From: Chloroflexota bacterium
GTDB taxonomy: Bacteria; Chloroflexota; UBA6077; JADZDV01
DNA length: 39,843 nt
Reading direction: 5' to 3'
NCBI GenBank assembly: GCA_020850915.1
Contig: JADZDV010000076.1
Coordinates: 1 to 39,843 of the forward strand
The notes beneath the pieces are model-generated. The model ran no database searches. It saw only the letters and a program-made list of their open reading frames with translations, and was not told the origin of the DNA. Position 1 is the stretch's first letter. The number at the start of each line of letters is the position of its first letter. The position numbers and the translations under genes are program-made. This document shows, piece after piece, positions 17,165 to 26,006 of this stretch.

Positions 17165-18286
17165 TTAGCCCGCGGCTGAGAGCGCGGCGTCGTAGCTCTC
17201 CACGAGCTTAGCCACGTACCGCTCGATGGCATAGCGCGAGCGGGCGTCCGATCTGGCGCCGCGGGCGAGCCGTGCCCGGAGCGCGGCGTCGTCGGAGAGC
17301 GACGCGATCGCGTCGGCCAGCGCCTCCGCGTCTTCCGGCGGCACGAGGAGCGCCGTCTTCCCATCTTCGACCACCTCTTCGTTCCCGCCCACGCGTGTCG
17401 CGACGATTGGGAGTCCGGCACCCGCCGCTTCTGCCAGCGCCAGGGACAACCCCTCCCAGCGCGAGGGCAGCACGAAGACATCCATCGCCCCAAACAGCAC
17501 GTCGCGGTCGCGACGAACGCCCAAAAAGCGGACCCGGTCCGCGATGCCGAGTGCCTCGGCCTGCTTCTTCAGCTCGTTCGTCAGGCAGCCCTGGCCGGCG
17601 ACGAACAGGCGCAGACTCGCGCGGGATGGCGCCAGCATTGCCACTGCCTCGAGCAGGACGTCAAGGCCCTTCTGTCGTTCCAGGCGACCGAGCGTGCCGA
17701 GGACGAGCTCGTTGGGCTTGAAGCCGAGAAGCTCCCGGGCAGCCTGGCGGTCGGACATCGGCTCGGCGTGCGTGAAGTCGACCGCGTTGAGGAGCACGCA
17801 GAGGCGCCCGGGGCCCGGGCCTACGCTGGATGCGTAGTGGTCTGCCACCGCCTGGCAGCAGGCGACGATCCGGGTGGTGTGAGCGGCCAGCCAGCGCTCC
17901 AGCCAGCGATGGCGGGCGGCGCGCTCAGCATAGACGTTCTGCTCGGCGTGGTAGATGACCGGTGTCCGGGAGAGCCAGGCGGCGAGTCGGCCGTAGAGGC
18001 CGGCTGTCCGGAGACACGTGTGGACAATGCGCGGTCGCTCGGAGCGGATGAACCGGAGCAGGCGCAGGAACGCGCTGGGATCGCGAGGACCGAACCGTCC
18101 AGGGATCACCTCGACCCGCACGCCGGCCGCGCGCATCTCGCGGGCAACAATTCCTTCGCGGGTCAAACAGCCCACGACGACGTCGAAGCGATCGCGCGGC
18201 AGATGGGTCACGATACCCAGGAGCAGCTCCTCTGCGCCGCCCAATGTGAGGTGCTGGACGATGTACATGAGCTTCACGCGCGTCAC
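17165..18286 (-). CDS. GT4 family glycosyltransferase
   Basis: 373 aa GT-B enzyme with LMYIVQHLTLGGAEELLLG as acceptor loop, LVLGTLGRLERQKGLDVLLE starting the donor domain, and EGLSLALAE as EX7E followed by AAGAGLPIVATRVGG and DGKTALLVPPED. HAEQNVYAERAARHRW with ACCQAVADHY is typical of GT4 proteins acting on undecaprenyl-linked glycans. The ATG overlaps the stop of the preceding gene by 4 bp. Substrate unknown. Confidence 0.9.
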   Translation of the reverse strand: MTRVKLMYIVQHLTLGGAEELLLGIVTHLPRDRFDVVVGCLTREGIVAREMRAAGVRVEVIPGRFGPRDPSAFLRLLRFIRSERPRIVHTCLRTAGLYGRLAAWLSRTPVIYHAEQNVYAERAARHRWLERWLAAHTTRIVACCQAVADHYASSVGPGPGRLCVLLNAVDFTHAEPMSDRQAARELLGFKPNELVLGTLGRLERQKGLDVLLEAVAMLAPSRASLRLFVAGQGCLTNELKKQAEALGIADRVRFLGVRRDRDVLFGAMDVFVLPSRWEGLSLALAEAAGAGLPIVATRVGGNEEVVEDGKTALLVPPEDAEALADAIASLSDDAALRARLARGARSDARSRYAIERYVAKLVESYDAALSAAG

Positions 18287-19857
18287 CTGGCGGCCCCCGC
18301 GAGCTGGACGATCAGCTCTGCCAGACGCTCTGTCGCTCGGCCGTCGAATCTAGCGAGGCGGGAGAGCACTCGCTGGCGCTCCTCGGCAAGTCTGGTTCGA
18401 GTCGCCTCGTCTTCGGCCGCGGCTCTGAGCGCGGACCCAAGCTGCTCGTGCTCGAGGATGTGGAGCGTTCCGCCGACCTCGCGGTAGTAATCGAAGTGCG
18501 GCACGGCGTTGAAGTTGACCGTCAGGATCGGCCGGTCGAGCATCATGGCGAGCAGGACGGTCGAGGACGACGAGCTGATGAAGACGTCGCACACCGCGAT
18601 CAGCTCCGCGATCTCCGCCTGGTGGACGACGACGATTGGCAGGTCGCTCGCTTTGACGAAGGAATAGTGCTCCAGCGACTCACGGGGGTGGAGCTTGAGC
18701 ACCAGCCTCGCATCGTCGCCGAGCGCCCGAACGGCCTCGCCGACGACCCGCAGGTTCTGCTCGAGCTGCTCGGGTGTGACGACCTGGCGCCAGAGGGCGG
18801 GTTGGCTGGCGTAGAGGACGACGCGGCCTGCTTCGGGCAAGGCGTAGCGCCGGCGAAGCTCCGCCCGTCGCTGCTCCGTGAGCTGCGCGCGCTCGGCGAA
18901 GGCGCTGTCGTGCAGCGGATGACCGACAACTTCGATCCTCTTCTGCCGCACTCCCTGCTGGCGGAACTGCTCGCGAAACGCTTCGCCGATCACCGCGAAC
19001 ACGGACGCCTCGCCGCCTCCGTAACTGTTGACAAGCTTGAACCGCAGGCCGAGCAGGCGCATCAGGAGGGACTGGAGGAGCCTGGAGGGTCGTGGTCCGT
19101 GGGGTTGCTCGCTCGCCGGCGCGGGCTCCTCCACGTCGCCGCTCGCCACGGCAGCCTCCAGACCACCCGCCAGTTTGATACGGTGAAGCTGGTCGTAGTA
19201 GCGCTGCGGGAAGGTGAAGGCCCACTGGACCACGACCGTCCCGAGCCCGCGTCTGTTGGCAACCCGCACCAGGAAGCGCTCGAGCAGCAGTGTGTCCTGG
19301 ATCACTGCAACCGCGGACGGATCGATCCGCTTCAGCAGCCGCTCCGCCAGCCGCTTCGCGCGCCAGAGCTGCCACAGCTCGCGTGCTTCGGCACCAAGCC
19401 CGATCGCGGAGAGCAGCCAGCCGACAACGGCAGGTAGCTGTTGCTCCGGGAGCTCGACGCGGCTCTGGGCAGCGCCCAGCGCGTCCAGCCGTTCGAGCAC
19501 CCACGCGCCGGGCTCGTGATGAAAGAGGACGTGGCAGCGCCAGCCGCGTACGGTCAACAACCGGATCACCGGTAGGAAGGTGCGAAGCGTCTCGTCAGGC
19601 TCGCGGGCGACGAAGAGGAGGGGGCGCCCGATTGCGTTCAACCCGGGGCCGAGAGCGTCGAGACGCGCGGCGGATGGCGGCTGTGCGACGACCCGAGGGT
19701 CGAGCGCTGAGGAATCGGTCATCGCCGTCGGAGTAGCGTCGAGGTCGATTGACGCCGCCGGAGCAGAACGGCACCTGTCGCGGCCAACCGCCCGCTCGAA
19801 CACAGTGAGCCCCCTCACATGCCGGGTCCACCTGGCCAGCGCGCGTCCCTCAGCCAT
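18283..19857 (-). CDS. GT-B transferase resembling CDP-glycerol glycerophosphotransferases
   Basis: 524 aa from ATG 19857, which overlaps the ABC-ATPase stop by 8 bp; an ATG at 19722 would give 479 aa and skip an Arg-rich N-terminus. The frame is open back to 20388, but that part is shadow. The C-terminal half shows the Glyphos_transf/KpsS-like pattern: VVLYASQPALWRQVVTPEQL, then LVLKLHPRESLEHY (about residue 390), then CDVFISSSSSTVLLAMMLDR (425-445) and PILTVNFN. The N-terminal half is a Rossmann-like domain (PLLFVAREPDETLRTFLPVI). It may transfer a sugar, a nonulosonate or a polyol phosphate; its place just after wzm/wzt suggests work on the exported glycan. Donor not assignable. Confidence 0.75.
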   Translation of the reverse strand: MAEGRALARWTRHVRGLTVFERAVGRDRCRSAPAASIDLDATPTAMTDSSALDPRVVAQPPSAARLDALGPGLNAIGRPLLFVAREPDETLRTFLPVIRLLTVRGWRCHVLFHHEPGAWVLERLDALGAAQSRVELPEQQLPAVVGWLLSAIGLGAEARELWQLWRAKRLAERLLKRIDPSAVAVIQDTLLLERFLVRVANRRGLGTVVVQWAFTFPQRYYDQLHRIKLAGGLEAAVASGDVEEPAPASEQPHGPRPSRLLQSLLMRLLGLRFKLVNSYGGGEASVFAVIGEAFREQFRQQGVRQKRIEVVGHPLHDSAFAERAQLTEQRRAELRRRYALPEAGRVVLYASQPALWRQVVTPEQLEQNLRVVGEAVRALGDDARLVLKLHPRESLEHYSFVKASDLPIVVVHQAEIAELIAVCDVFISSSSSTVLLAMMLDRPILTVNFNAVPHFDYYREVGGTLHILEHEQLGSALRAAAEDEATRTRLAEERQRVLSRLARFDGRATERLAELIVQLAGAAR

Positions 19858-21142
19858 GGTCCTGGTCGGCGTGGTGCTCGATCTGGAACGGGAGGCAGAC
19901 GAGGTCATTCTGACCAGGGGTGTAGCCGGTCTGCACGGTCTGGCCTTCAGCGGAGACGACGAAGTCGTTGCCCACGGAGTAGAGGTCGTACAGCTCGTGG
20001 AGGTCACTGCCGACGATGGAGAGCTGGACGGTGTAAGTACCAGGTCGCAGGGGCAGCGATTCGAAGACACACTCCACCACGCCCGAGCCGTCCAGGCGAG
20101 TCGGCATGCGAGCACCCTGGGTATCGGCAATGGCCACCACGACGCCGTGGATGGGCGAGGCGATGGCGAAGCGGAAGACGGGATCCTGGGTGGGAACGTG
20201 CGCGCGATAGGAGGCACGAACACGGAGCGGCTTGCCGTGGTAAAGAATGCCAGCCGGTCGGCCGGCGGCGTCGAGCAGGTCCACGCGGGTGATCCTGATC
20301 TCGCCAGAGCCGCCGCGCATCTCCGTTCGGTCGCGTGAGGCGGACTCGTTGGCCGACTGACGGTGGACCTCGTCCACGTACTGGGCAACGACCTCCTCGG
20401 TGGGGCCGAACGCGCGGACCTCGCCGCGATCGAGCCAGAGGGCGCCGCGACAGAGACCGCGTATATTGCCCATGTCGTGCGAGACGAGCAGTACCGTCCG
20501 TCCCTCGCGAACGAAGCTGGTCATCTTGTCCAGGGCGCGGCGCTGGAAGGCCGTGTCGCCAACGGCCAGCACCTCGTCCACCAGCAGAATGTCCGGCTCA
20601 GAGAACGCCGCGACGCTGAAGCCGAGCCGCGCATACATGCCGCTCGAGTACCACTTGACCGGTGTGTCCACGAACTTCTCGATGCCCGCGAACTGGACGA
20701 TCTCGTCAAAGTGGCGGGCGATCTCGTCCCTGCGCAGGCCAAGGATCGCGGCGTGCAGGTAGATGTTCTCCCGTCCGGTCAGCTCCGGATGGAACCCCGC
20801 GCCGAGCTCAATGAGCGAGATCAGCCGGCCGCGGATCAGGACGCGACCCTGGGTGGGCCAGGTCACGCGGGACATCAGCTTGAGAATCGTCGTCTTGCCA
20901 GCGCCGTTGCGGCCCACGATGCCGAGGCTGCCGCCGCGCTCAACCTCGAAACTGACGTCGCGGAGCGCGGCGTGCCGCTGGGCGCCCCGCGACCGGCCGC
21001 GGGCACGATCGAGCATGAGCGAGACCGCCGTGGTGATCGACCGCGGTCGACCGATGCGGTACTCCTTGGTGACGTGCTCGAACCTGATCGCCAGATCGTC
21101 GGTCACGGCGCGACTGTTACTGCTTTCAAGGAGCGTTTTCAA
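19850..21142 (-). CDS. wzt: ABC transporter ATPase for polysaccharide export with Wzt C-terminal domain
   Basis: 430 aa. The nucleotide-binding domain has Walker A GRNGAGKT (77-84), the Q-loop region, a signature YSSGMYARL (165-173) in the form special to Wzt/KpsT/TagH, Walker B DILLVDE (184-190) and the switch His in LVSHD. From about residue 280 a separate beta-rich domain of 150 residues (EIRITRVDLLDAAG, FRFAIASPIHGVVVAIADTQ, LRPGTYTVQLSIVG) matches the Wzt C-terminal carbohydrate-binding domain that recognises the cap of a finished chain. It pairs with the permease 8 bp upstream and drives export of undecaprenyl-linked polymer. Confidence 0.93.
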   Translation of the reverse strand: MKTLLESSNSRAVTDDLAIRFEHVTKEYRIGRPRSITTAVSLMLDRARGRSRGAQRHAALRDVSFEVERGGSLGIVGRNGAGKTTILKLMSRVTWPTQGRVLIRGRLISLIELGAGFHPELTGRENIYLHAAILGLRRDEIARHFDEIVQFAGIEKFVDTPVKWYSSGMYARLGFSVAAFSEPDILLVDEVLAVGDTAFQRRALDKMTSFVREGRTVLLVSHDMGNIRGLCRGALWLDRGEVRAFGPTEEVVAQYVDEVHRQSANESASRDRTEMRGGSGEIRITRVDLLDAAGRPAGILYHGKPLRVRASYRAHVPTQDPVFRFAIASPIHGVVVAIADTQGARMPTRLDGSGVVECVFESLPLRPGTYTVQLSIVGSDLHELYDLYSVGNDFVVSAEGQTVQTGYTPGQNDLVCLPFQIEHHADQDHG

Positions 21143-21150
21143 GGCGATAA

Positions 21151-21975
21151 TTAGATCACATCCGCGAAGCCACGCTCGGCTCGCTTGAAGTAAGCAAACG
21201 CCACGCCGTACGCGATCAAAGAGAACACGGCGGCTAGACCGAACGCCTGCCAGTCAGGCGCCCGACCGTGCGCGATCACTGATCGGTAGGCATCGACCAG
21301 TCCCACCATGGGGTTGATGCCATAGAGCAGACGCCAGTCCTCTGGGACCTGGGAGAGGGGATAAGCAACCGGCGTGGCATAGAGCCAGAGCTGGAGTACC
21401 AGCCCGACCACGGGCGCGAGGTCGCGAAAGCGGACCTGGAGCGCCGAAGTCACGAGGGAGATGGCCATCGTAAAGACAACCTGGACGATCAGGACGACTG
21501 GCGTGAGCAGGAGCCAGGCTGTGGGACCGACGGCGTACCAGGCGAGCAGGCCGGCGAGGACGAGCGCGGCAGCGATGAAGTCGACGAACCGCGCGCCAAC
21601 CTGGCTCATCACGATGATCTCGCGCGGAAAGTACGTCTTGGTGACGATGCTCCGCTGGCTGACCAGGCCGATCGTCGCGGAGGTCAGCGCGTTGGCGGTG
21701 AAGGTCCAGGGAACGAGGGCCGTGTAGCTGAAGACCGGGTATGGCAGGTCCTCTGAGCCCATCCGGGCAAAACGGCCGAAGACGACGTTGAAGGCAACCA
21801 TCAGGGTGAGCGGCTGGGCGATTGCCCAGCCGATGCCGAGCAGCGATTGACGATAGCGCGCCCGCACCTCCCGCGTCGTCAGGGCCACGAGCAGCTCGCG
21901 GTACGTCCAGAACGACAGGAAGTCGCGCAGATCGAAACGCGCTCGGTTGTCGATGACGATGAGCTCGGTCGTCAA
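21151..21975 (-). CDS. wzm: ABC-2 type polysaccharide exporter permease
   Basis: 274 aa with an N-terminal cytoplasmic segment and about six membrane helices. LVALTTREVRARYRQSLLGIGWAI, here quoted in part as REVRARYRQSLLGIGWA, is the signature opening of Wzm/TagG/KpsM permeases, followed by QPLTLMVAFNVVFGRFA and a C-terminal LYGINPMVGLVDAYR. It forms the membrane channel with the Wzt-like ATPase encoded next. The ATG overlaps the stop of the upstream transferase by 4 bp. Confidence 0.93.
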   Translation of the reverse strand: MTTELIVIDNRARFDLRDFLSFWTYRELLVALTTREVRARYRQSLLGIGWAIAQPLTLMVAFNVVFGRFARMGSEDLPYPVFSYTALVPWTFTANALTSATIGLVSQRSIVTKTYFPREIIVMSQVGARFVDFIAAALVLAGLLAWYAVGPTAWLLLTPVVLIVQVVFTMAISLVTSALQVRFRDLAPVVGLVLQLWLYATPVAYPLSQVPEDWRLLYGINPMVGLVDAYRSVIAHGRAPDWQAFGLAAVFSLIAYGVAFAYFKRAERGFADVI

Positions 21976-23438
21976 GCCTGCCTCGCCAGGTTCTGCACCG
22001 CGTCCACGATGAAGGCGGCCACGCGCTCGGAGGCTTTCCCGTCAGCGCCGCGGCACTGCTCCTCGACCGCTTGGGCCCGGAAGGCGCGGCCGCGCGCGGG
22101 GTCGAGCAGTTCATCGCGCACGAGACGGACCATCGCCTCGGCGGAGTCTGCCACTCGGACCGCGCCCGCTTCGACCAGTGGCCGGTAGTGATCGTACACG
22201 TAGTAGCGAGCGGCCGAATCGAGGAACGGTCGAGGCTCGGTCCCGTCGAACCCGATGTTGACGACCGGCGTGTCGCAGATCGCCGCCTCGATGGCGATCG
22301 TCGAGGCGACGTTGACGACGACGTCGCTGTGGACAAGCGTATTGGCAAGATGCCAGCGGTCGTCGCGCGAAGGATCCACACTCGAGCCCTCGGCCACCCG
22401 GCCGGTTCGGAACGGCTTCTCCACGACCAGGTTGGGGCGGCCGACAAACCGCTCGTAGGCCTTCAGATCATCGCGCGGGTGGACGCGCACCAGGATCTGG
22501 GCAGGCTCGCCGAGCTGGCCACCGTCGATCGCGGTCAGCAGCCGCTCGATCGCCAGGTCGTGGTGACGATAGAGGACCGGCGGCACGGTAGTCAGAGTGA
22601 TCAGCTTGCGGGAGGGATCGGCCCCGACGCGCTTGAAGAACGCGGCTCGATCCTCAACGCCTTCCAGCGTGCGGTAGAGGTCGAACTGCGGCACGCCGGA
22701 GACGCGGACCTGATCGCGGCGATAGCCGTGGATCTCGACCGCCTGCCGCTGCATGGTGCGATTCCAGACGGACAGCGCCGCGACCCGGCGCAGGGGAGCA
22801 GTCTTCGTGGTGAAGTGGTCCCAGCTCAGGTCGACGGCGATCGTCGGAACGCCGAGACGATCGGCACGCGCCATGAGCGGCCCCTCTGAGAAGTAGAGGC
22901 CGGTGGTGGGTGTGACGAGGAGCGACGGGCGCTCGCGCTCGAAGAGGTCAGCGTAGCGATCGCCCAGGGTGAAGCGGTCGGCGACCCGGAACCAGGCCCC
23001 GATGGAGAGCGCCAAGTAGGTCAGCGCCTTGAGCGAGGCACGGCGGACCCCACGGCTGTGGCCTGTGAGCTGGCCACGGTCGAGGTAGCGGACCTCGCGG
23101 GTCCCCGCTCGCTCCAGCAGGTCCGCCCGGGCCACGCGTATGCGCATGCTCTCCGTTGGCATGCGCTTGACGAACCGCTCCTGCATGATGCGAATGAACC
23201 GCCGCTCGAGCCAGCCAGGCACGCCAGGATCGAGGTCAGCGAACCCAACCTTCGCATCGCCGAACTCCTCACGGAACGCCACGTCTGAGGAGTACGGCGA
23301 AAGGATGACGATCCGTCCGACCGACGGATCGTCACGCACGGTCTGAAAGACCGACGTGCGCAGGAGATTGGCCGAGGGGGTACCGCTCGGAATACAGAGG
23401 AAGAGGGTACAGGGGCTCACCGGACGGGTCGCCCCCAT
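21972..23438 (-). CDS. CDP-glycerol glycerophosphotransferase-like GT-B protein
   Basis: 488 aa. The N-terminus FLCIPSGTPSANLLRTSVFQ resembles proteins annotated as glycosyltransferases related to teichoic-acid TagB/TagF. The C-terminal half has LITLTTVPPVLYRHHDLAIE, VRVHPRDDLKAY (about 317-328), then SDVVVNVASTIAIEAAICDT (371-390) and PVVNIGFDG, the conserved HPRD and ST loop of that superfamily. It differs enough from the gene at 18283 that the two are paralogues in fold only. It directly precedes wzm/wzt and follows the nucleotide-sugar genes, so it probably acts in assembly or capping of the ABC-exported glycan. Donor unknown. Confidence 0.75.
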   Translation of the reverse strand: MGATRPVSPCTLFLCIPSGTPSANLLRTSVFQTVRDDPSVGRIVILSPYSSDVAFREEFGDAKVGFADLDPGVPGWLERRFIRIMQERFVKRMPTESMRIRVARADLLERAGTREVRYLDRGQLTGHSRGVRRASLKALTYLALSIGAWFRVADRFTLGDRYADLFERERPSLLVTPTTGLYFSEGPLMARADRLGVPTIAVDLSWDHFTTKTAPLRRVAALSVWNRTMQRQAVEIHGYRRDQVRVSGVPQFDLYRTLEGVEDRAAFFKRVGADPSRKLITLTTVPPVLYRHHDLAIERLLTAIDGGQLGEPAQILVRVHPRDDLKAYERFVGRPNLVVEKPFRTGRVAEGSSVDPSRDDRWHLANTLVHSDVVVNVASTIAIEAAICDTPVVNIGFDGTEPRPFLDSAARYYVYDHYRPLVEAGAVRVADSAEAMVRLVRDELLDPARGRAFRAQAVEEQCRGADGKASERVAAFIVDAVQNLARQA

Positions 23439-23450
23439 CGTAGCGCGCCA

Positions 23451-24464
23451 TCAGACACGGACGAACCGATCGGACGCCTCCGTCAGCTCGGCCGCGCCCA
23501 TGTGCTGCTGGTACCAGGCGTAGGTCTCGGCCAGCGCCTGCTCCAGGGTGTAGGCCTCGTTCCAGCCAAGCCGCTCCTGGGCCTTCGCCGATGACAGGAA
23601 CTCGTACTCATACTTGCCGGGCGCGCCGCGCACCTCCGGCTCGAGGTCCGTCCGACCGGAGACTTTGACGATCAGGCGGACCAGTTCCAGGACGCTCACC
23701 GGGTTTGGCGGATGGAAGTTGAACGCCTGACCTCGTACGCCGTCCTGACCGGAGCGTTCCGCCACGGTCAGATACGCCGAGACGGTGTCCTTGATGTAGA
23801 GATAGCCCTTGCGCGGGCTGCCATCGCTGAGGATCACCGGCCGCTCGCCCCGGAGCAGCTTCAGACATGTGTCCGGGACGATCCGCTTCAGGTTCGGATC
23901 GGCGCCGCCGAAGGTGTTGGTCGCGCGGACGACCGCCAGCGGCATGCCGTACTGGCCCGCGTAGCAGCGGGTCAGTACGTCAGTGCACGCCTTCGACGCC
24001 GCGTACGGGTTGGTTGGGTTGAACGGGAACTCTTCCGTGAAAGCCTCTTCGGTCTGCTGCTCGCCATAGACGGTATTGCTGGAGGCAACGACGGCGTGCG
24101 AGAGCTTACCGTACAGCCGCGCCGCCTCGAGCACCGTCCAGCTCCCCTGGATGTTTGACTCGAAGACCGGCACAGGGTTGTTCCGTGCCCAGCCCAGGTT
24201 GGAGTTAGCCGCGAGATGGAACAACGTGTCGATCTTGTGCTCGGCCAGCGCGCCACTGAAGACGTCGCCATCGGTCGTCTTGCCAAGCACCAGCGGCACG
24301 CGTTCTCGAAGACCCGGGTGGAGCGTCAGCGCGCCATCCGCGGCCAGGTCGTAGCCAACCGGCCGAGCGCCGAGGTCAACCAGGGTCTGGAGCAACGCTG
24401 CCCCGATGAAGCCGTTGGCGCCCGTCACCAGAACGCTCCGCCCGGCCCAGGAATTGTCAGTCAT
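23451..24464 (-). CDS. NAD-dependent epimerase/dehydratase (extended SDR)
   Basis: 337 aa. It has the NAD loop TGANGFIG (14-21), an NAD ribose Asp (GYDLAADG), the catalytic VASSNTVYGE (S129) and YAASK (Y154, K158), and ATNTFGGADPNLKRIVP as substrate loop. The latter resembles CDP-glucose 4,6-dehydratase and related sugar-nucleotide dehydratases more than GalE. Its ATG overlaps the phosphatase stop by 8 bp, so it was recruited to the nonulosonate block, although it is not one of the known nonulosonate enzymes. It could supply a deoxy- or epimerised sugar nucleotide. Substrate uncertain. Confidence 0.82.
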   Translation of the reverse strand: MTDNSWAGRSVLVTGANGFIGAALLQTLVDLGARPVGYDLAADGALTLHPGLRERVPLVLGKTTDGDVFSGALAEHKIDTLFHLAANSNLGWARNNPVPVFESNIQGSWTVLEAARLYGKLSHAVVASSNTVYGEQQTEEAFTEEFPFNPTNPYAASKACTDVLTRCYAGQYGMPLAVVRATNTFGGADPNLKRIVPDTCLKLLRGERPVILSDGSPRKGYLYIKDTVSAYLTVAERSGQDGVRGQAFNFHPPNPVSVLELVRLIVKVSGRTDLEPEVRGAPGKYEYEFLSSAKAQERLGWNEAYTLEQALAETYAWYQQHMGAAELTEASDRFVRV

Positions 24465-24966
24465 GAACGTTCTCCTGTTGGTAGTCCAGGATCAGCTCGC
24501 ACAACTCTCGCACAGCGCCCTCGCCGCCTCTGGCGTGCGTCACGATGTGCGCGGCTTCGCGGGCGCGCCGGGTGGCATCGGCTACTGCGACGGCGAGGCC
24601 GACGTGTCGCATGACCTCTACATCGTGGACGTCGTCGCCGACGTACGCGGTCTCTTCGAGGGTCAGCTCCTGCCGGGCCAGGATTGCGCGCAGCGCGGTC
24701 AGCTTGTCGAGCACGCCGATGTGTGTCTCAGAGATGTTCAGCTTAGCGCCGCGCCGTACGACAATCTGACTGTTCTCACGGGTCAGGATCGCCGTTCGCA
24801 GGCCGGCCTCGTGGAGCCGGGCGATCCCCTGGCCGTCGCGCGTGTTGAACTTCTTGAGCTCCTCGCCGCTCTGACCGTAGTACATCCCGCCATCGGTCAT
24901 GACGCCGTCGACATCCATGACCACGAGCTTCACGCGGCGGATGCGTTCGACTAACCTCTGACCCAC
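24457..24966 (-). CDS. KdsC-like HAD phosphatase (nonulosonate-9-phosphate or Kdo-8-phosphate type)
   Basis: 169 aa, the length of capless C0 HAD phosphatases that work as tetramers. It has the nucleophile and acid DVDGVMTDG (D18, D20), the substrate strand GEELKKFNTRDG, motif II LTREN (T62), the lysine in LDKL (K88) and GDDVHD (D111, D112, D115). This family cleaves the terminal phosphate from Kdo-8-P, Neu5Ac-9-P or KDN-9-P. Because it lies between a NeuB-type synthase and its operon mates (16-bp overlap), the nonulosonate 9-phosphate is the likely substrate, giving the free acid for activation with CMP. Confidence 0.88.
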   Translation of the reverse strand: MGQRLVERIRRVKLVVMDVDGVMTDGGMYYGQSGEELKKFNTRDGQGIARLHEAGLRTAILTRENSQIVVRRGAKLNISETHIGVLDKLTALRAILARQELTLEETAYVGDDVHDVEVMRHVGLAVAVADATRRAREAAHIVTHARGGEGAVRELCELILDYQQENVHD

Positions 24967-26006
24967 TCGAGCGCCTCGACCGGGATCAGCGTATCGGCGG
25001 GGATGGAGCGCTGCGCCACGCGGCCACAGACCCGGGTCACATCGCGCGGTGGCAGGCCGCTGCCCGGGCCCTTGACCGTCAGCATCTCCTCGGCGATGGT
25101 TGCGCCAGCGGGAATGTCACGCGCCGCCACCAGGCTCTTGGCCAGGCGATCGCGAACCGTGCGCTCCTCCGGCAGGATGTGCTTTTCGCCGTCGCCGAGC
25201 GCGCGCTCAATGTTGCGGATATTGCGGATCAGCCGGCGCAGCCCCTCGGGCTCGAGCGACGCGGCGTGGTCCGGCCCGACCATCGTCCGATCGACGGTGA
25301 AGTGCCGCTCGATGACGCAGGCGCCGAGCGCGGCGGCCGCCTCGCTGGGCGCCAGCCCACGCTCGTGGCCGGAGTAGCCGACGAGCACGTCGAAGCGCTC
25401 GCGGAACCGCGGCATCGCCCGCAGGTTCAGCTTGTCGTTGTCACAGGGGTACAGCGAGGTGCACTGGAGCAGGACGATCTGATCGTTCAGACGACGGACC
25501 ACCTCGATCGCGTCCTCGATCTCGGACATGTCAGCCATCCCAGTCGAGATCAGCATCGGCTTGCCTTTGCAGGCGATGTGGGCCAGGAGGGGCAGGTTGG
25601 TGAGGTCGGCCGACGCCGTCTTGAATGCCTGAACGCCCAGCTCGTCGAGAAAGTCCGCGCTCTTCGGATCCCACGCGGAGGCCAGCATGATGATGCCGCG
25701 CTGCTCGGCGTGCGCCCACAGGTCGCGGTATTCGTCCTCGCTCAGCTCGAGCTTCTTGCGGTGCTCGCCATAGGTGGGGCCGAGGGCGGTGGCCGAGAGA
25801 TACGGCCTCTCGAGGGCCTCGGCGATCAGAATGTCCTCGACACTCCGCTTCTGGAACTTGACGGCGTCAGCGCCGCACTCATGCGCGACGTCGACGAGCT
25901 TCTTGGCCAGCTCGACGCTCCCGTTGTGGTTGACGCCGGCTTCGGCGATGAAGAAGCATGCCTGGCCGTCCCCGACCGCCCGTCCGCCGATCGTGATGGT
26001 CTTCAT
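24951..26006 (-). CDS. neuB: NeuB-family nonulosonate synthase
   Basis: 351 aa. A TIM-barrel NeuB domain shows FFIAEAGVNHNGSVELAKKL (19-38), DAVKFQKR (47-54), FKTASADLTNLPLL, MLISTGMADMSEIEDAIEVV, VLLQCTSLYPC and GYSGHERGLAPSEAA with the metal-ligand His. It ends in a C-terminal SAF domain (about 283-351, RLAKSLVAARDIPAGATIAE, GPGSGLPP). These enzymes condense PEP with ManNAc, ManNAc-6-P or mannose-6-P to give Neu5Ac, its 9-phosphate or KDN-9-P. With a phosphatase next door and no 2-epimerase, a phosphorylated substrate is the better guess. The ATG overlap with the cytidylyltransferase stop is 4 bp. Confidence 0.93.
   Translation of the reverse strand: MKTITIGGRAVGDGQACFFIAEAGVNHNGSVELAKKLVDVAHECGADAVKFQKRSVEDILIAEALERPYLSATALGPTYGEHRKKLELSEDEYRDLWAHAEQRGIIMLASAWDPKSADFLDELGVQAFKTASADLTNLPLLAHIACKGKPMLISTGMADMSEIEDAIEVVRRLNDQIVLLQCTSLYPCDNDKLNLRAMPRFRERFDVLVGYSGHERGLAPSEAAAALGACVIERHFTVDRTMVGPDHAASLEPEGLRRLIRNIRNIERALGDGEKHILPEERTVRDRLAKSLVAARDIPAGATIAEEMLTVKGPGSGLPPRDVTRVCGRVAQRSIPADTLIPVEALEWVRG

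Noticed and set aside
19858..20388. N-terminal extension of the transferase gene at 18283 by 177 codons
   Set aside because: This stretch is low-complexity Ser/Thr/Arg sequence antiphase to the Wzt C-terminal domain; the ATG at 19857 gives the usual overlap and a sensible length.
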